The translations under genes and the position numbers were made by a program. Below, piece by piece: positions 15,035 to 23,702 of a stretch of DNA of 64,000 nt. The notes below the pieces were generated by a model. It saw nothing but the letters and a program-made list of their open reading frames with translations. It had not been told where the DNA came from and did not search any database. The DNA is from Saccharomonospora sp. NB11 (GTDB lineage Bacteria > Actinomycetota > Actinomycetes > Mycobacteriales > Pseudonocardiaceae): positions 1 to 64,000 of the forward strand of contig NZ_JACBJG010000003.1 of NCBI RefSeq assembly GCF_015910535.1, written 5' to 3'. Every line of letters starts with the position of its first letter. The first letter of the stretch is position 1.

Positions 15035-16651
15035 TCAGTCGCCCGTCGCGACGAGGCCCTCCAGCTTCAGTTCGGGATGCCGGCGCAGCAGCAGGCGCAT
15101 GCTCATGTCGTCGGCGAAGAGCGCGAGGTCGGTGCCATCGCTGCGGGTCAGCACCTCGCTGTTGCGCCCGGCGTCCACGAGCGCGCGTTGCGCCGGGTCG
15201 ACGAGCCTGCGCACCGTCGAGTACGGCAGGCGGTCGAGTTTCACGGGCGAGTTGAACTCGTGCTCCATGCGATGGGCGGCGACCTCGAACTGCATCGGCC
15301 CCACCGCGGCGAACACAGGCGCCGCGTCACCCCGCAGATCCGACGTCAGCAACTGCACCACGCCCTCCGACGACAGTTGCTCGACACCCTTGCGGAACTG
15401 CTTGGCCTTGCTGAGGTCCGAGGGCCGCGCGACCGCGAAGTGCGCGGGCGCGAAGCTCGGCAGACCCGGGAAGCGCACCGCGGGCTTGCCGGCGTAGAGC
15501 GTGTCACCGACTCGCAGCGCCGAGGCGTTCACGAGCCCGATCACGTCACCGGGATACGCAGTGTCCACAGTGGAACGCTGTTGCCCGAAGACCTGGTGGG
15601 CGTACTTCGTGGCGAACGGGCGTTTCGTCGTGGCGTTCGTGACCACCATGCCGCGCTCGAACACCCCCGAGCAGACGCGCGCGAACGCGATCTGGTCGCG
15701 GTGCGCCGGATCCATGCCGGTCTGCACCTTGAACACGAACGCGGAGAACTCGGCGTCCAGCGGACGCGGCTTGCCCTCGACGTCCACCCTCGGCTCCGGC
15801 CTCGGGGCCAGCTCCACCAGCAGGTCGAGCAGGTGACGGACCCCGAAGTTCAACACCGCGGCGCCGAACAGCACGGGCGTGGCGCTGCCGTCGAGATACG
15901 CGTCGACGTCGAACTCCCCGCCCGAGGCCGCCACGAGTTCGAGTTCTTCGGTGGCCCGCGTGAAGTCCTCCCCCAGCTCCGCCGCGGCCTGCTCGGCGGG
16001 CACCCGGCTCTCCCCCGCCACCGTGGCCCCGCCCGCGGTCCGCTCGAAGGCGACGAACGCGCCGTCGGAGACGTCCAGCACGCCACGGAAGCGGCCCGCC
16101 TCACCCACCGGCCACGTCAGCGGCATGGGCGTCAACCCGATGCGTTCGGTCAGCTCGTCGCAGAGCTCCAACGCCTCCCGGCCGGGACGGTCCCACTTGT
16201 TGATGAAGGTGATCACCGGGATGCCCCGGTGACGGCAGACGTCGAACAACTTCAGCGTCTGCGGCTCCAGCCCCTTCGCGGCGTCCAGCAGCATCACCGC
16301 CGAGTCGACGGCCGACAGCACGCGGTAGGTGTCCTCGGAGAAGTCCGCGTGACCAGGCGTGTCCAGCAGGTTCACCACGGCGTCGCCGTAGGCGAACTGC
16401 AAGGCCGCCGACGTGATCGAGATGCCTCGGGCGCGTTCCATCTCCATCCAGTCGGAGACCACGCCCTGGCGACCCGCCTTGCCGTGCACGGCGCCCGCCT
16501 CGGAGATGACCCGCGCGTGCAACGCCAACGCCTCCGTCAGCGTCGACTTGCCCGCGTCCGGGTGGCTGATGACGGCGAACGAACGCCGTCGACTCGCTTG
16601 CGCCGAGGCCGAGGTGTCGGACGAAGTGGCTGCGCCCGCACGCGCGCTCAT
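15035..16651 (-). CDS. prfC: Peptide chain release factor 3 (RF3 GTPase)
   Basis: A 538-residue translational GTPase that removes RF1 and RF2 from the ribosome after peptide release. The G-domain shows SHPDAGKSTLTEAL (G1, about residues 29-42), the RGISITSAA effector segment (about 75-83), LLDTPGHADFSEDT (G3) and FINKWDRPG (G4). The middle and C-terminal parts carry the RF3-specific SAFVFKVQTGMDPAHRDQIA and GPMQFEVAAHRMEHE motifs. Length agrees with RF3 rather than EF-G. ATG 16651 matches the RF3 N-terminus; the longer upstream frame has unrelated content. It is divergent from the ADP-ribosylglycohydrolase gene 91 bases away. Confidence 0.92.
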   Translation of the reverse strand: MSARAGAATSSDTSASAQASRRRSFAVISHPDAGKSTLTEALALHARVISEAGAVHGKAGRQGVVSDWMEMERARGISITSAALQFAYGDAVVNLLDTPGHADFSEDTYRVLSAVDSAVMLLDAAKGLEPQTLKLFDVCRHRGIPVITFINKWDRPGREALELCDELTERIGLTPMPLTWPVGEAGRFRGVLDVSDGAFVAFERTAGGATVAGESRVPAEQAAAELGEDFTRATEELELVAASGGEFDVDAYLDGSATPVLFGAAVLNFGVRHLLDLLVELAPRPEPRVDVEGKPRPLDAEFSAFVFKVQTGMDPAHRDQIAFARVCSGVFERGMVVTNATTKRPFATKYAHQVFGQQRSTVDTAYPGDVIGLVNASALRVGDTLYAGKPAVRFPGLPSFAPAHFAVARPSDLSKAKQFRKGVEQLSSEGVVQLLTSDLRGDAAPVFAAVGPMQFEVAAHRMEHEFNSPVKLDRLPYSTVRRLVDPAQRALVDAGRNSEVLTRSDGTDLALFADDMSMRLLLRRHPELKLEGLVATGD

Positions 16652-16742
16652 GCGAAGCTGTCCAGGTCTGAGGTGCACATATCCGGTCAAGGGTACCGGC
16701 GAGGTGTCCGGCTGCGTCGCGAGACGGGGAGAGGAACCTGCG

Positions 16743-17681
16743 ATGGATGACACGTCCCGCATCGACAAGGCACGTGGTGTGTTGTTCGGGCTCGCCCTCG
16801 GCGACTGCCTCGGCGCCCCCTTCGAGGACAAGGTCGGGGTCACCGACGCCCACATCGTCGCGCAGGAGAACGCAGGCGACCCACTGACCCACACCGACGA
16901 CACCGCGCTGGCCCTCGTGCTCTCCCGGCACCTGGCGCACCGACGTGGGGACGCGCGGGAACCGAGCGACCTCGTGGACCTCGACCAGCTCGCGACCGAG
17001 TTCGCCGCGGCCTGGCACGCCGAACCGTGGCGCGGCTACGGCGGCGGCGTGACCAAGTCGTTCCGCCTCATCGTGGAAGGCACCCCATGGCGGCAGGCGA
17101 TTCGCGCGGTCTACCCGGAGGGCTCGTTCGGCAACGGCGGCGCGATGCGGGTCGCGCCCGTCGCTCTCGTCGGCGCCGACGTCGCGCAGGTCGCCGAACT
17201 CGCCCGCCGTAGCGCCGAGGTGACCCATGCGCACGAGGACGCGCTGCACGGTGCGGTGTGTCAGGCCGTGGCCGTGCACGCCGCGCTGGCTCTCGCGCCC
17301 GACGAGCCGGTGCGGGCAGGGGACTTCGTCGACACCGTCCGGCGCGCCGTGCCCTCACCGCTGTGGCAGGACAAGCTCGACCACGTGATCGGCCTGGTCG
17401 AGCGGCAGGCCGGTCCCGCCGAGGCGGCGGAGGTGCTGGGCAACGACGTGTCGGCGCCTGGGTCGGTGCCGCTGGCGCTGCTGTCGTTCCTGCGCAACGC
17501 GGGCAGCCCCAGCGACGCCGTGCGCTTCGCCATCCGCGCGGGCGGGGACACCGACACGGTCGCCTCGATGGCCGGCGCGCTCGCCGGCGCGCACAGCGGG
17601 TACGCGGCGTGGCCTCGCAACGCCGTCTCCCGCCTGGAAGCCGCGGCCCAACTCCACCTCTACGCCGAACACCTGGCCTGA
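16743..17681 (+). CDS. ADP-ribosylglycohydrolase family protein (DraG-type)
   Basis: A 312-residue member of the ADP-ribosylhydrolase (ARH/DraG) family, which cleaves ADP-ribose from arginine side chains or other acceptors. The metal-binding motifs are present: GLALGDCLGAPFE (about residues 16-28), LTHTDDTALAL (about 49-59) and the C-terminal GGDTDTVASMAGALAGA (about 267-283). The two Mg-binding acidic clusters are therefore intact and activity is likely. The start ATG lies a few bases downstream of GGAGAGGAAC. The target is unknown; no ADP-ribosyltransferase is visible nearby. Repeat array 3 begins 15 bases after the stop. Confidence 0.85.
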   Translation: MDDTSRIDKARGVLFGLALGDCLGAPFEDKVGVTDAHIVAQENAGDPLTHTDDTALALVLSRHLAHRRGDAREPSDLVDLDQLATEFAAAWHAEPWRGYGGGVTKSFRLIVEGTPWRQAIRAVYPEGSFGNGGAMRVAPVALVGADVAQVAELARRSAEVTHAHEDALHGAVCQAVAVHAALALAPDEPVRAGDFVDTVRRAVPSPLWQDKLDHVIGLVERQAGPAEAAEVLGNDVSAPGSVPLALLSFLRNAGSPSDAVRFAIRAGGDTDTVASMAGALAGAHSGYAAWPRNAVSRLEAAAQLHLYAEHLA

Positions 17682-17695
17682 CGCCCGAAGCCGTC

Positions 17696-17967
17696 GTGTC
17701 CTCGACCTGCGCACGCGTGTCCGCAGTTCCCGCACGCGTGTCCGCGAGCTGCGCACTCGTGTCCTCAGGCTGCGCACGCGTGTCTGAAGCCTGCGTACGG
17801 GTGTGGGCGGTTCCCGTACGGAGTCCGGCTTGTTGTCCCCCACGTACGGGAAGTGCAGACACCCGTCAACGAAGTACGGACACCTGTCGCCGAACCGCAG
17901 ACATGCGCGCGCAACTCGAGGACACGACGACGCAGCCCGGGGACACGACGACGGGGACCGAGGACAC
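17696..17967. repeat. 21-bp phased repeat array 3 (two facing halves, 12 units)
   Basis: GTGTC boxes at 17696, 17717, 17738, 17759, 17780 (and a degenerate one at 17801) are 21 bases apart. GACAC/GACAT boxes at 17858, 17879, 17900, 17921, 17942 and 17963 are 21 bases apart in the other orientation. The two halves face each other around a centre near 17830 and are out of phase by 6 bases, unlike array 1. The array completely fills the space between two converging genes, so a transcript from either side first reads units in the GTGTCC direction. Confidence 0.85.
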
Positions 17968-17972
17968 GCGCG

Positions 17973-18389
17973 TCAGGGTTGGCGCGCTCGTTCCGTGTGG
18001 CGCGCCAGGCTGGCGCGCAGCATCGCCGCGAAGTCCTCGGCGACGTCGAGGGTGGCTCGCAGCTCGGCACAACGGCGTTCCGCGCGCTCGGTGAACTCGC
18101 GCAGCCTCGACAACTCCTGCGCGTCGAGGGTCACGGACCCGTCGTTGTCGGCATCACCACCCGGGAACAGCAGGCCGATCAGCTCCCTCATCTCGTCGAG
18201 CTGGAAGCCCAGCGGCTTCATCCGACGCACGAGGTTGAGGCGTGCGACGTCCGGTTCGGTGTAGAGGCGGAAGCCGCCCTGACTGCGCGCGCTCGGGGTC
18301 ACCAGGCCGACTTCCTCGTAGTAGCGGATGGTGCGCAGGGAGAGGCCCGTCCGGGCGGACACTTCACCGATGCGCATGTGCTCATCCAC
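17973..18389 (-). CDS. MerR-family transcriptional regulator
   Basis: A 138-residue regulator with an N-terminal MerR winged helix: MRIGEVSARTGLSLRTIRYY (about residues 5-24), then EEVGLVTPSAR and GGFRLYTEPDVARL. The rest is a dimerisation coiled coil (ELSRLREFTERAERRCAELR). There is no C-terminal Cys pair of a metal sensor, so the effector is unknown. The GTG at 18389 sits 9 bases after GAGG and yields the common VDEHMRIGEV start; ATG 18377 is an alternative. A CCCTAACGTCAGGG palindrome lies between its start and the divergent gene. Confidence 0.85.
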   Translation of the reverse strand: MDEHMRIGEVSARTGLSLRTIRYYEEVGLVTPSARSQGGFRLYTEPDVARLNLVRRMKPLGFQLDEMRELIGLLFPGGDADNDGSVTLDAQELSRLREFTERAERRCAELRATLDVAEDFAAMLRASLARHTERARQP

Positions 18390-18502
18390 GGGGCGAACCC
18401 TCACTTCCTCGGTGACCGACCATTTCACCGTACTCCTTTTCGATCTTGAACGCAGATCGTCCACAAAGGATCAGAAAAGCCGAGGAGTGCACATAAACCT
18501 GC

Positions 18503-18521
18503 CCTAACGTCAGGGTAGGAT
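18503..18521 (+). promoter_or_regulatory. Candidate MerR operator and -10 of the divergent gene
   Basis: The near-perfect palindrome CCCTAACGTCAGGG (18502-18515) ends at a TAGGAT -10-like box (18516-18521). MerR-type regulators normally bind palindromes of this size in the spacer of the promoter they control. The -10 is about 9 bases from the GTG of the next gene, so the message may be leaderless. Confidence 0.45.
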
Positions 18522-18529
18522 TCGCTGCT

Positions 18530-18904
18530 GTGACACCAGAAATGTTCGACTCCGTGGAGGCCTACAACGCGGCCCACCCCACCAGCCCGTTCCCCGCCGA
18601 CCCTCGGGCGCGGAACGTGTTGCGCGGTTACCGCGCCGCCATGCAGGGTGTCACCGACGACGTGACCGGAAGCGACTCGACGGCCTCCCTCACGGTGGAC
18701 TTCCTCCCCGGCGGCGCACCCTGGCCCGACGAGGCCGACCGCGTGGGCGCGGTCGTCGCCAGCCGCTGGGGCGAGGGGCCGGTGTACGTGCTCGCCGACG
18801 GCGTCTCGCTGCGCGCCGCGTGGCAGGCGGTGCTCGACGCCTGGCCGACCCACCTGTCGGAGGTGCGTGCGGCACTCCAGTCGGTCGACCGCGTCACCGC
18901 CTGA
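18530..18904 (+). CDS. Hypothetical protein, likely target of the adjacent MerR regulator
   Basis: A 124-residue soluble protein with an alpha/beta appearance (SLTVDFLPGGAPWPDEADRV, then GPVYVLADGVSLRAAWQAVL). I do not recognise a family. It starts at GTG 18530, only 9 bases after a -10-like TAGGAT that follows a MerR-type palindrome. This suggests a leaderless mRNA controlled by the divergent regulator. The next gene (YdcF-type) begins 22 bases after the stop and may be co-transcribed. Confidence 0.6.
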   Translation: MTPEMFDSVEAYNAAHPTSPFPADPRARNVLRGYRAAMQGVTDDVTGSDSTASLTVDFLPGGAPWPDEADRVGAVVASRWGEGPVYVLADGVSLRAAWQAVLDAWPTHLSEVRAALQSVDRVTA

Positions 18905-18926
18905 GCCGACACGCGGTACACCCGAC

Positions 18927-19595
18927 ATGCCCCCACACTCCACGCTGCCCGACCCGGTGCGGGCCGACGCCGAGGTGCTGTGGCGCTACCTCGTGCTGGA
19001 CCACGCTCCACGCCGCAGCGACGTCGGGATCGGTCTGGGCAGCCACGACCTGGGCGTGGCCGAGCACACCGCGACGCTCTACCACGCGGGCCGCTTCCCG
19101 CTCGTCGTCTTCACCGGGGCCACAGCCCCGACGACGGTGCGCCGCTTCCCGCGCGGCGAGGCCGTGCACTACCGCGAACGCGCCCTGGAGCTGGGCGTGC
19201 CGGACGACGTGATGCTGGTGGAGCCGCACGCCCGCAACACCGGGGAGAACATCACACTGACCCGCGACCTGCTCGCCCAGCGAGGGATCGCTGTACACAC
19301 GGCAACGCTCGTGTGCAAGCCCTACCAGCAGCGTCGGGCCTACGCCACGTGCCGGAAGCTGTGGCCTGAGCTCGACGTCCGCTGCTCGGGATCGCACACG
19401 TCGCTGACCGACTACCTCGCCACGATCGACGACCCCGAGCGGGTGGTGCACATGCTCGTCGGCGAGACCCAACGCGTCGCCCTCTACCCCGGCCGGGGTT
19501 TCAGCATCGCCCAGGACATGCCGCAAGAGGTCGACCTCGCCTGCCGACGACTGATCGACGCGGGCTACACCGCGCGCCTCGCCCGGCAAGACTGA
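18927..19595 (+). CDS. YdcF/SanA-type DUF218 protein
   Basis: A 222-residue DUF218 protein. The family features are DVGIGLGSHDLGVAEHTATL (about residues 32-51), FPLVVFTGATAP (about 58-69), and RNTGENITLTRDLL (about 109-122), where the conserved Glu and Asn lie. E. coli YdcF binds S-adenosylmethionine and SanA influences envelope permeability; what this copy does is unknown. There is no N-terminal membrane segment, so it is probably cytoplasmic. It may be co-transcribed with the upstream hypothetical gene. Confidence 0.75.
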   Translation: MPPHSTLPDPVRADAEVLWRYLVLDHAPRRSDVGIGLGSHDLGVAEHTATLYHAGRFPLVVFTGATAPTTVRRFPRGEAVHYRERALELGVPDDVMLVEPHARNTGENITLTRDLLAQRGIAVHTATLVCKPYQQRRAYATCRKLWPELDVRCSGSHTSLTDYLATIDDPERVVHMLVGETQRVALYPGRGFSIAQDMPQEVDLACRRLIDAGYTARLARQD

Positions 19596-19650
19596 CCGTC
19601 CCGCCCGGCCGCCCCGACGAACGAGACATGCGGTCGCCGCAGGGCCGACG

Positions 19651-19950
19651 TCAGTACACGACGTCGAAGCGCACCATCAGGCTCTCGATGGCGTGCTTCG
19701 TCTGCTCCACGGTCTGCGCCGACAACTCCAGTTGGGCCTGCACGCTCTCGCTGTAGCCGCCCACCTCGTCGTACGCGCCCGTACCGCCGAGGCTGTTCTG
19801 CAGCAACTCCGTCAGGCCCGACGCCATCGACATCGCGTGCTGGATGGCGTTGTGGATGTTCGTGCAGTTCTCCACCCCCAGGTAGAGCTGCGCCAACGTC
19901 TCCTCGTGCGTCGTCATGTCGTCATCCTGTTCGTCGCGTTCTTCGCTCAT
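19651..19950 (-). CDS. Small acidic helical protein of unknown function (99 aa)
   Basis: A 99-residue acidic, probably all-helical protein. An acidic start (SEERDEQDDDMTTHEETLAQ) is followed by three amphipathic helices that include the TNIHNAIQHAMSMASGL and SVQAQLELSAQTVEQTKH segments. The size and heptad-like pattern recall WXG100-type or adaptor helices, but no WXG motif is present. The start could be ATG 19950 or the internal ATG at about 19917. It stands alone between convergent neighbours and no function can be given. Confidence 0.55.
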   Translation of the reverse strand: MSEERDEQDDDMTTHEETLAQLYLGVENCTNIHNAIQHAMSMASGLTELLQNSLGGTGAYDEVGGYSESVQAQLELSAQTVEQTKHAIESLMVRFDVVY

Positions 19951-20013
19951 CCGTCCGCACTCCAGCACATCGAGGAGCCGGAGACGGCGGGATGAGCGCG
20001 CACCGTTATCGGA

Positions 20014-21000
20014 TCACGACGTCAGACCCACGGCTTGCGCCAAAAGTTCCACCGAGCGGATGCGCTCCGTCACAGAGGTCGACTGGTGAGCGGTGATCAA
20101 CTCGTCGGCGTCGGCGTGGACGGCGAAGTCCTCGACGAACTTCTTGACCTGGTCGGGCGTGCCCACGGCGGTGTACTTGACCATGTTGAGGAGCTGCGCG
20201 CCGTGCGGCGAGGCGAGCACCATGTCGGCCTCCTCGTCGGTGAACGTGCGCCCGCGCCCGAGCAGCAGGCTCACGCGCTGCCGCTTCATGGTGAGGTACT
20301 GCCGCTGCGCCGACTCCTCGTCGTCGGCGGCGATCACGTTGACGCCCGCGATGACGTAGGGCTCGGCGAGCTGCTCGGACGGCTGGAACTGCTCCCGGTA
20401 GACGGCGACGGCCTGCCGCAACGCGTCGGGCGCGAAGTGCGAGGCGAACGCGTAGGGCAGGCCGAGCGCCGCGGCGAGCTGCGCACCGAACAGCGACGAG
20501 CCGAGGATGTAGAGCGGCACGTTCGTGCCCTTGCCCGGGATGGCGTCGACGCCGGGGATGCGCGACTCACCACGCAGGTAGCCCGCGAGTTCCTGCACGT
20601 CCTGGGGGAACGAGTCGGCCGACGTGGGGTCGCGGCGCAACGCCCGCAGCGTCTTCTGGTCGGTCCCCGGCGCGCGGCCGAGGCCCAGGTCGATACGGCC
20701 CGGGTGCAACGTCTCCAACGTCCCGAACTGCTCGGCGATCGTGAGCGGCGAGTGGTTGGGCAGCATGACGCCGCCCGCGCCGAGTCGGATGCTGTTCGTG
20801 TGGTTGGCGACGTGGGCGATCACCACGCTCGTCGCGGAGGACGCGATCGAGGGGAAGTTGTGGTGCTCGGCGTACCAGACCCGGCGGTACCCGGTCTCCT
20901 CTGCGCGCCGCGCGAGCGCCACGCTCGCCTCCAGTGCCTGCCTCGGCGTCTCGTCCTTGCCGAACGTGGCCAGGTCGAGGATCGAGTAGTTGACGGTCAC
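20014..21000 (-). CDS. LLM-class flavin-dependent monooxygenase (MsnO8-type)
   Basis: A 328-residue luciferase-like TIM-barrel oxidoreductase using FMN or F420. Family motifs are [20 protein letters not shown] (about residues 43-62), [20 protein letters not shown] (about 75-94) and [17 protein letters not shown] (about 99-115). These define the MsnO8-like group of LLM enzymes. Its substrate is unknown; such enzymes often act on xenobiotics or aldehydes. The GTG at 21000 is preceded by AGGGAA. The gene is divergent from a TetR regulator across two GGAGC-N4-GCTCC palindromes, so induction by a ligand of the regulator is likely. Confidence 0.85.
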   Translation of the reverse strand: MTVNYSILDLATFGKDETPRQALEASVALARRAEETGYRRVWYAEHHNFPSIASSATSVVIAHVANHTNSIRLGAGGVMLPNHSPLTIAEQFGTLETLHPGRIDLGLGRAPGTDQKTLRALRRDPTSADSFPQDVQELAGYLRGESRIPGVDAIPGKGTNVPLYILGSSLFGAQLAAALGLPYAFASHFAPDALRQAVAVYREQFQPSEQLAEPYVIAGVNVIAADDEESAQRQYLTMKRQRVSLLLGRGRTFTDEEADMVLASPHGAQLLNMVKYTAVGTPDQVKKFVEDFAVHADADELITAHQSTSVTERIRSVELLAQAVGLTS

Positions 21001-21023
21001 GGGATTCCCTTCGACACAACGAG

Positions 21024-21072
21024 GCGGAGCGCTTGCTCCGCTCCACTGTAACGACACCGGAGCACCTGCTCC
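21024..21072. promoter_or_regulatory. Two TetR-type operators between the LLM enzyme and tetR
   Basis: GCGGAGC-GCTT-GCTCCGC (21024-21041) is a perfect 7-bp inverted repeat with a 4-base centre. A second copy, GGAGC-ACCT-GCTCC, lies at 21059-21072. Centres are 33 bases apart, about three helical turns. The shared GGAGC-N4-GCTCC core in the divergent promoter region is the expected binding pattern for the adjacent TetR protein. Confidence 0.7.
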
Positions 21073-21096
21073 TCTTCCCGACCTACGATGAGAGCC

Positions 21097-21681
21097 ATGA
21101 CTCAACAGCTCGGCACGCCTCGGCGCCGCGACGCGCTCAGCAACCGCGCGGCGATCCTCCGAGCCGCCGCGACGGCGTTCTCCGAACGCGGCCGAGCCGT
21201 CGACGTCCGCGAGATCGCCCGCTGCGCCGGGGTGGGCATGGGCACCCTCTACCGGCACTTCCCGTCCAAGGACGCCCTGGTCGAGACCCTGCTCGCCGAG
21301 AGCTACGCGCAGTGGGTCGCCTCCGCGAGGACGTCGGCCCGCTCCCGCCCCACGGCGTGGGACGCGCTGGCGACCTTCATCACCGAGGCGCTCACCCACC
21401 AACGCCAGGACCGGGCCCTGCTGGAGAACCTCGCCTCCGCCACCACCGACCCGGGCGGGCTGTCGGTCTGTCGACGGTCACTCGGCCCGCTGGTCACGGA
21501 ACTGGTGTCCGCCGCCCACGCCGAAGGCACGCTGCGCCCCGGGGTCACCGCCGAGGACGTCCTCGGGCTGCTCGCCGCGCTCGGCAAGCTGGTGGAACTC
21601 GACTTGCCCGCCGACGCGGTGTCACGGTGTCTCGACATCACCCTCGCCGGGCTGCGCCACGGCCCGCCCCTGGACCCGTGA
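21097..21681 (+). CDS. TetR-family transcriptional regulator
   Basis: A 194-residue repressor with an N-terminal Tet[24 protein letters not shown], then [20 protein letters not shown] (about residues 41-60), and a helical ligand domain. It probably controls itself and the divergent flavin monooxygenase through the two palindromes between them. ATG 21097 follows a -10-like TACGAT (21084-21089) by 7 bases, so a leaderless transcript is possible; the ATG at 21088 overlaps that box and is less likely. Confidence 0.85.
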   Translation: MTQQLGTPRRRDALSNRAAILRAAATAFSERGRAVDVREIARCAGVGMGTLYRHFPSKDALVETLLAESYAQWVASARTSARSRPTAWDALATFITEALTHQRQDRALLENLASATTDPGGLSVCRRSLGPLVTELVSAAHAEGTLRPGVTAEDVLGLLAALGKLVELDLPADAVSRCLDITLAGLRHGPPLDP

Positions 21682-21755
21682 TCAGACATCCGGCACACCG
21701 CCACGGCTGCTCCTAGACTCGACTGCACCACCAGCAGCGAGGGCAGGTGAGGACC

Positions 21756-23279
21756 ATGTCCGGCATCGTCGCCGCACACGGCCCCTTCGATCCACGCGAG
21801 GGCGAGCGCATGCTCGACCGGCTGGCCCATCGCGGCCCCGACGGGCAGGGCAGCCACGCGCTCGACCACGCCTGGCTCGGCCACACCAGACTCGCCGTCG
21901 TGGACCTTGCGGGCGGCGCCCAGCCGCTGCGCGACTCGACGGGCACGTACTGGCTGGTCGGGGACGGCGAGATCTACAACCACGCACGGCTGCGCCGGCA
22001 GCTCGAACAACGCGGCCACGTCTTCCGGTCGCGCGCCGACCAGGAGAGTGCCCTGCACCTGATCGAGGCCGACGGCCTCGCCGCGCTCTCCCGGCTGTGG
22101 GGCATGTTCGCCTTCGCCGGTGCCGACACCGATGGCCACTTCTTCGCGGCGCGCGACACGATGGGCATCGCACCGCTCTACTGGGTGCGCCACGACGACA
22201 CCACGGTGTTCGCGAGCGAACTGAAGGCGTTCGACCCGCAGCGCCGCGCCGACGTCGAGCCGTTCCCGCCGGGACACGTCTGGACCCCGGAGGGTGGACT
22301 CGCCCCGTTCCGGGTCCTCGCCGACACGACCCCCGCGACCCTGCCGGACACGCCGTCGGACGAGGAGCCGACCGAGGCCGTCCTCTCCGCCATCCGGGAG
22401 TCGCTGATCGGCGCCGTGGAGCGGCTGCTGGAGGCCGACGTCCCCGTGGGAGCGCTGCTCTCGGGCGGGCTGGACTCCAGCCTCGTCACCGCCATCGCCG
22501 CCCGACACGCCCACCGCGCGGGCAAGCGCTTCCCGACGTTCGCGGTGGGACGGCAGGACAGCGCCGACCTGGTCGCCGCCCGACAGGTGGCCGAAGCCCT
22601 CGGCACCGACCACCACGAGCGCGTCTACACCGACGACGAGCTCATCGACTGGGTGCCCGAGGTGATCAGGGTGATCGAGTCGTTCGACCCGTCGCTGGTG
22701 CACAGCTCCGTGCCGAACCTGCTGGTCTCGAAACTGGCGGCCCGCTCGGTCAAGGTCGTGCTCATCGGTGAGGGCGCCGACGAATTGTTCGCGGGCTACG
22801 GCTACTACGGCGAGATCGACAGCGGTGCCGAGCTGCACCAGGAGCTGCTGTCGACCATCGAGGGCCTGCACATCGGCGGCCTGCAACGCGTCGACCGCGT
22901 CGCGGGCGCCACCGGGTTGGAAGCACGCACCCCGTTCCTCGACCTCGACGTCGTGGAACTCGGGCTGAGCCTGCCCGCCCAGTGGAAACTCAGCGGGGAT
23001 CGGCCGGAGAAGTGGTTGCTCCGCAAGGCGTTCGAGGGCTGGCTACCGGACCGGCTGTTGTGGCGGCCGAAGGAGCAGTTCGGCCAGGGCACGGGCGCGG
23101 GCGATGTCCTCGGCAGCTACTACGCGTCCACCGTGTCCGAGGAGGAGTTCGAGGCCGAACGGGGGGCGCTCGACCCCCCGCTGCGCACGCGCGAGGAAGT
23201 CGCCTACTACCGGCTGTTCCAGCGCGAGCTCACCGGCGTCGACCCCGAACACCTCATCGGACGGTTCGCCGGGTGGTGA
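21756..23279 (+). CDS. Asparagine synthase-like enzyme lacking the glutaminase cysteine
   Basis: A 507-residue protein with the two-domain layout of AsnB: an N-terminal Ntn-type amidotransferase domain (RLAHRGPDGQGSHAL about residues 22-36, GDGEIYNHARLRRQLEQRGH about 70-89) and a C-terminal ATP-pyrophosphatase domain (GALLSGGLDSSLVTAIA about 230-246, the PP-loop; GEGADELFAGYGYY about 337-350). In AsnB residue 2 is the catalytic Cys (MCGI); here the codon is TCC, giving MSGIV. Glutamine hydrolysis should therefore fail, and the enzyme may use free ammonia or make an amide/lactam-type bond in another substrate. AGGTGAGG precedes the ATG. Confidence 0.85.
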   Translation: MSGIVAAHGPFDPREGERMLDRLAHRGPDGQGSHALDHAWLGHTRLAVVDLAGGAQPLRDSTGTYWLVGDGEIYNHARLRRQLEQRGHVFRSRADQESALHLIEADGLAALSRLWGMFAFAGADTDGHFFAARDTMGIAPLYWVRHDDTTVFASELKAFDPQRRADVEPFPPGHVWTPEGGLAPFRVLADTTPATLPDTPSDEEPTEAVLSAIRESLIGAVERLLEADVPVGALLSGGLDSSLVTAIAARHAHRAGKRFPTFAVGRQDSADLVAARQVAEALGTDHHERVYTDDELIDWVPEVIRVIESFDPSLVHSSVPNLLVSKLAARSVKVVLIGEGADELFAGYGYYGEIDSGAELHQELLSTIEGLHIGGLQRVDRVAGATGLEARTPFLDLDVVELGLSLPAQWKLSGDRPEKWLLRKAFEGWLPDRLLWRPKEQFGQGTGAGDVLGSYYASTVSEEEFEAERGALDPPLRTREEVAYYRLFQRELTGVDPEHLIGRFAGW

Positions 23280-23285
23280 CGGCCG

Positions 23286-23702
23286 TCAGGCCTCCGTGTC
23301 CGCGGTGCCGTCGAACGTCACGGTGCCTTCGAAGCCCGAGCCGAGGAGCAGGCTGAAGAACTCCGCCGGCGTCAGGTCGGACGAGAAGGTGAACTGCGTG
23401 GTGCCGGGCTTGTTCTCGGCGTCCTCGGCGGGCTTCTGCTCGGCCTCCTCGGCCGGCTTCTGCTCGGTGACGTCGGTGGCGGTCTCGTCAGTCCCGTCCT
23501 CGGCGTCGGTCGCCTCGTCCTGAGCGCCGGTGCCCTCGGTGTCCTCAGTGGTCTCGGTCTGCTGGGGAGCCTGCTCGGTCTGCGTCGCCTCGCTCGGCGT
23601 CGCCTCGGTCTCCGGGGGCGCTGCCAACGCCGCGCCCGCGCCCATCGTCAACGCCGCCGCGGTGAGAACGGCACTCGCCACCACACGCCGGGTACGGGTC
23701 AT
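23286..23702 (-). CDS. Secreted acidic low-complexity protein
   Basis: A 138-residue protein with a Sec signal peptide (basic TRTRR, hydrophobic core about residues 8-27, likely cleavage after ALAA). The mature part is a Glu/Thr/Asp-rich disordered stretch that contains a degenerate EQKPAEEA repeat of three copies, then a compact C-terminus (FTFSSDLTPAEFFSLLLGSG). The AAGGAGGAATC ribosome binding site just before ATG 23702 is strong. It looks like an extracytoplasmic protein of unknown role. It converges with the asparagine-synthase-like gene with only a 6-base gap. Confidence 0.7.
   Translation of the reverse strand: MTRTRRVVASAVLTAAALTMGAGAALAAPPETEATPSEATQTEQAPQQTETTEDTEGTGAQDEATDAEDGTDETATDVTEQKPAEEAEQKPAEDAENKPGTTQFTFSSDLTPAEFFSLLLGSGFEGTVTFDGTADTEA

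Noticed and set aside
17765-18070. Open frames made of RTRVR or ADTRA heptads
   Set aside because: They are translations of the 21-bp repeats (7 codons per unit) on several frames and strands, not proteins.
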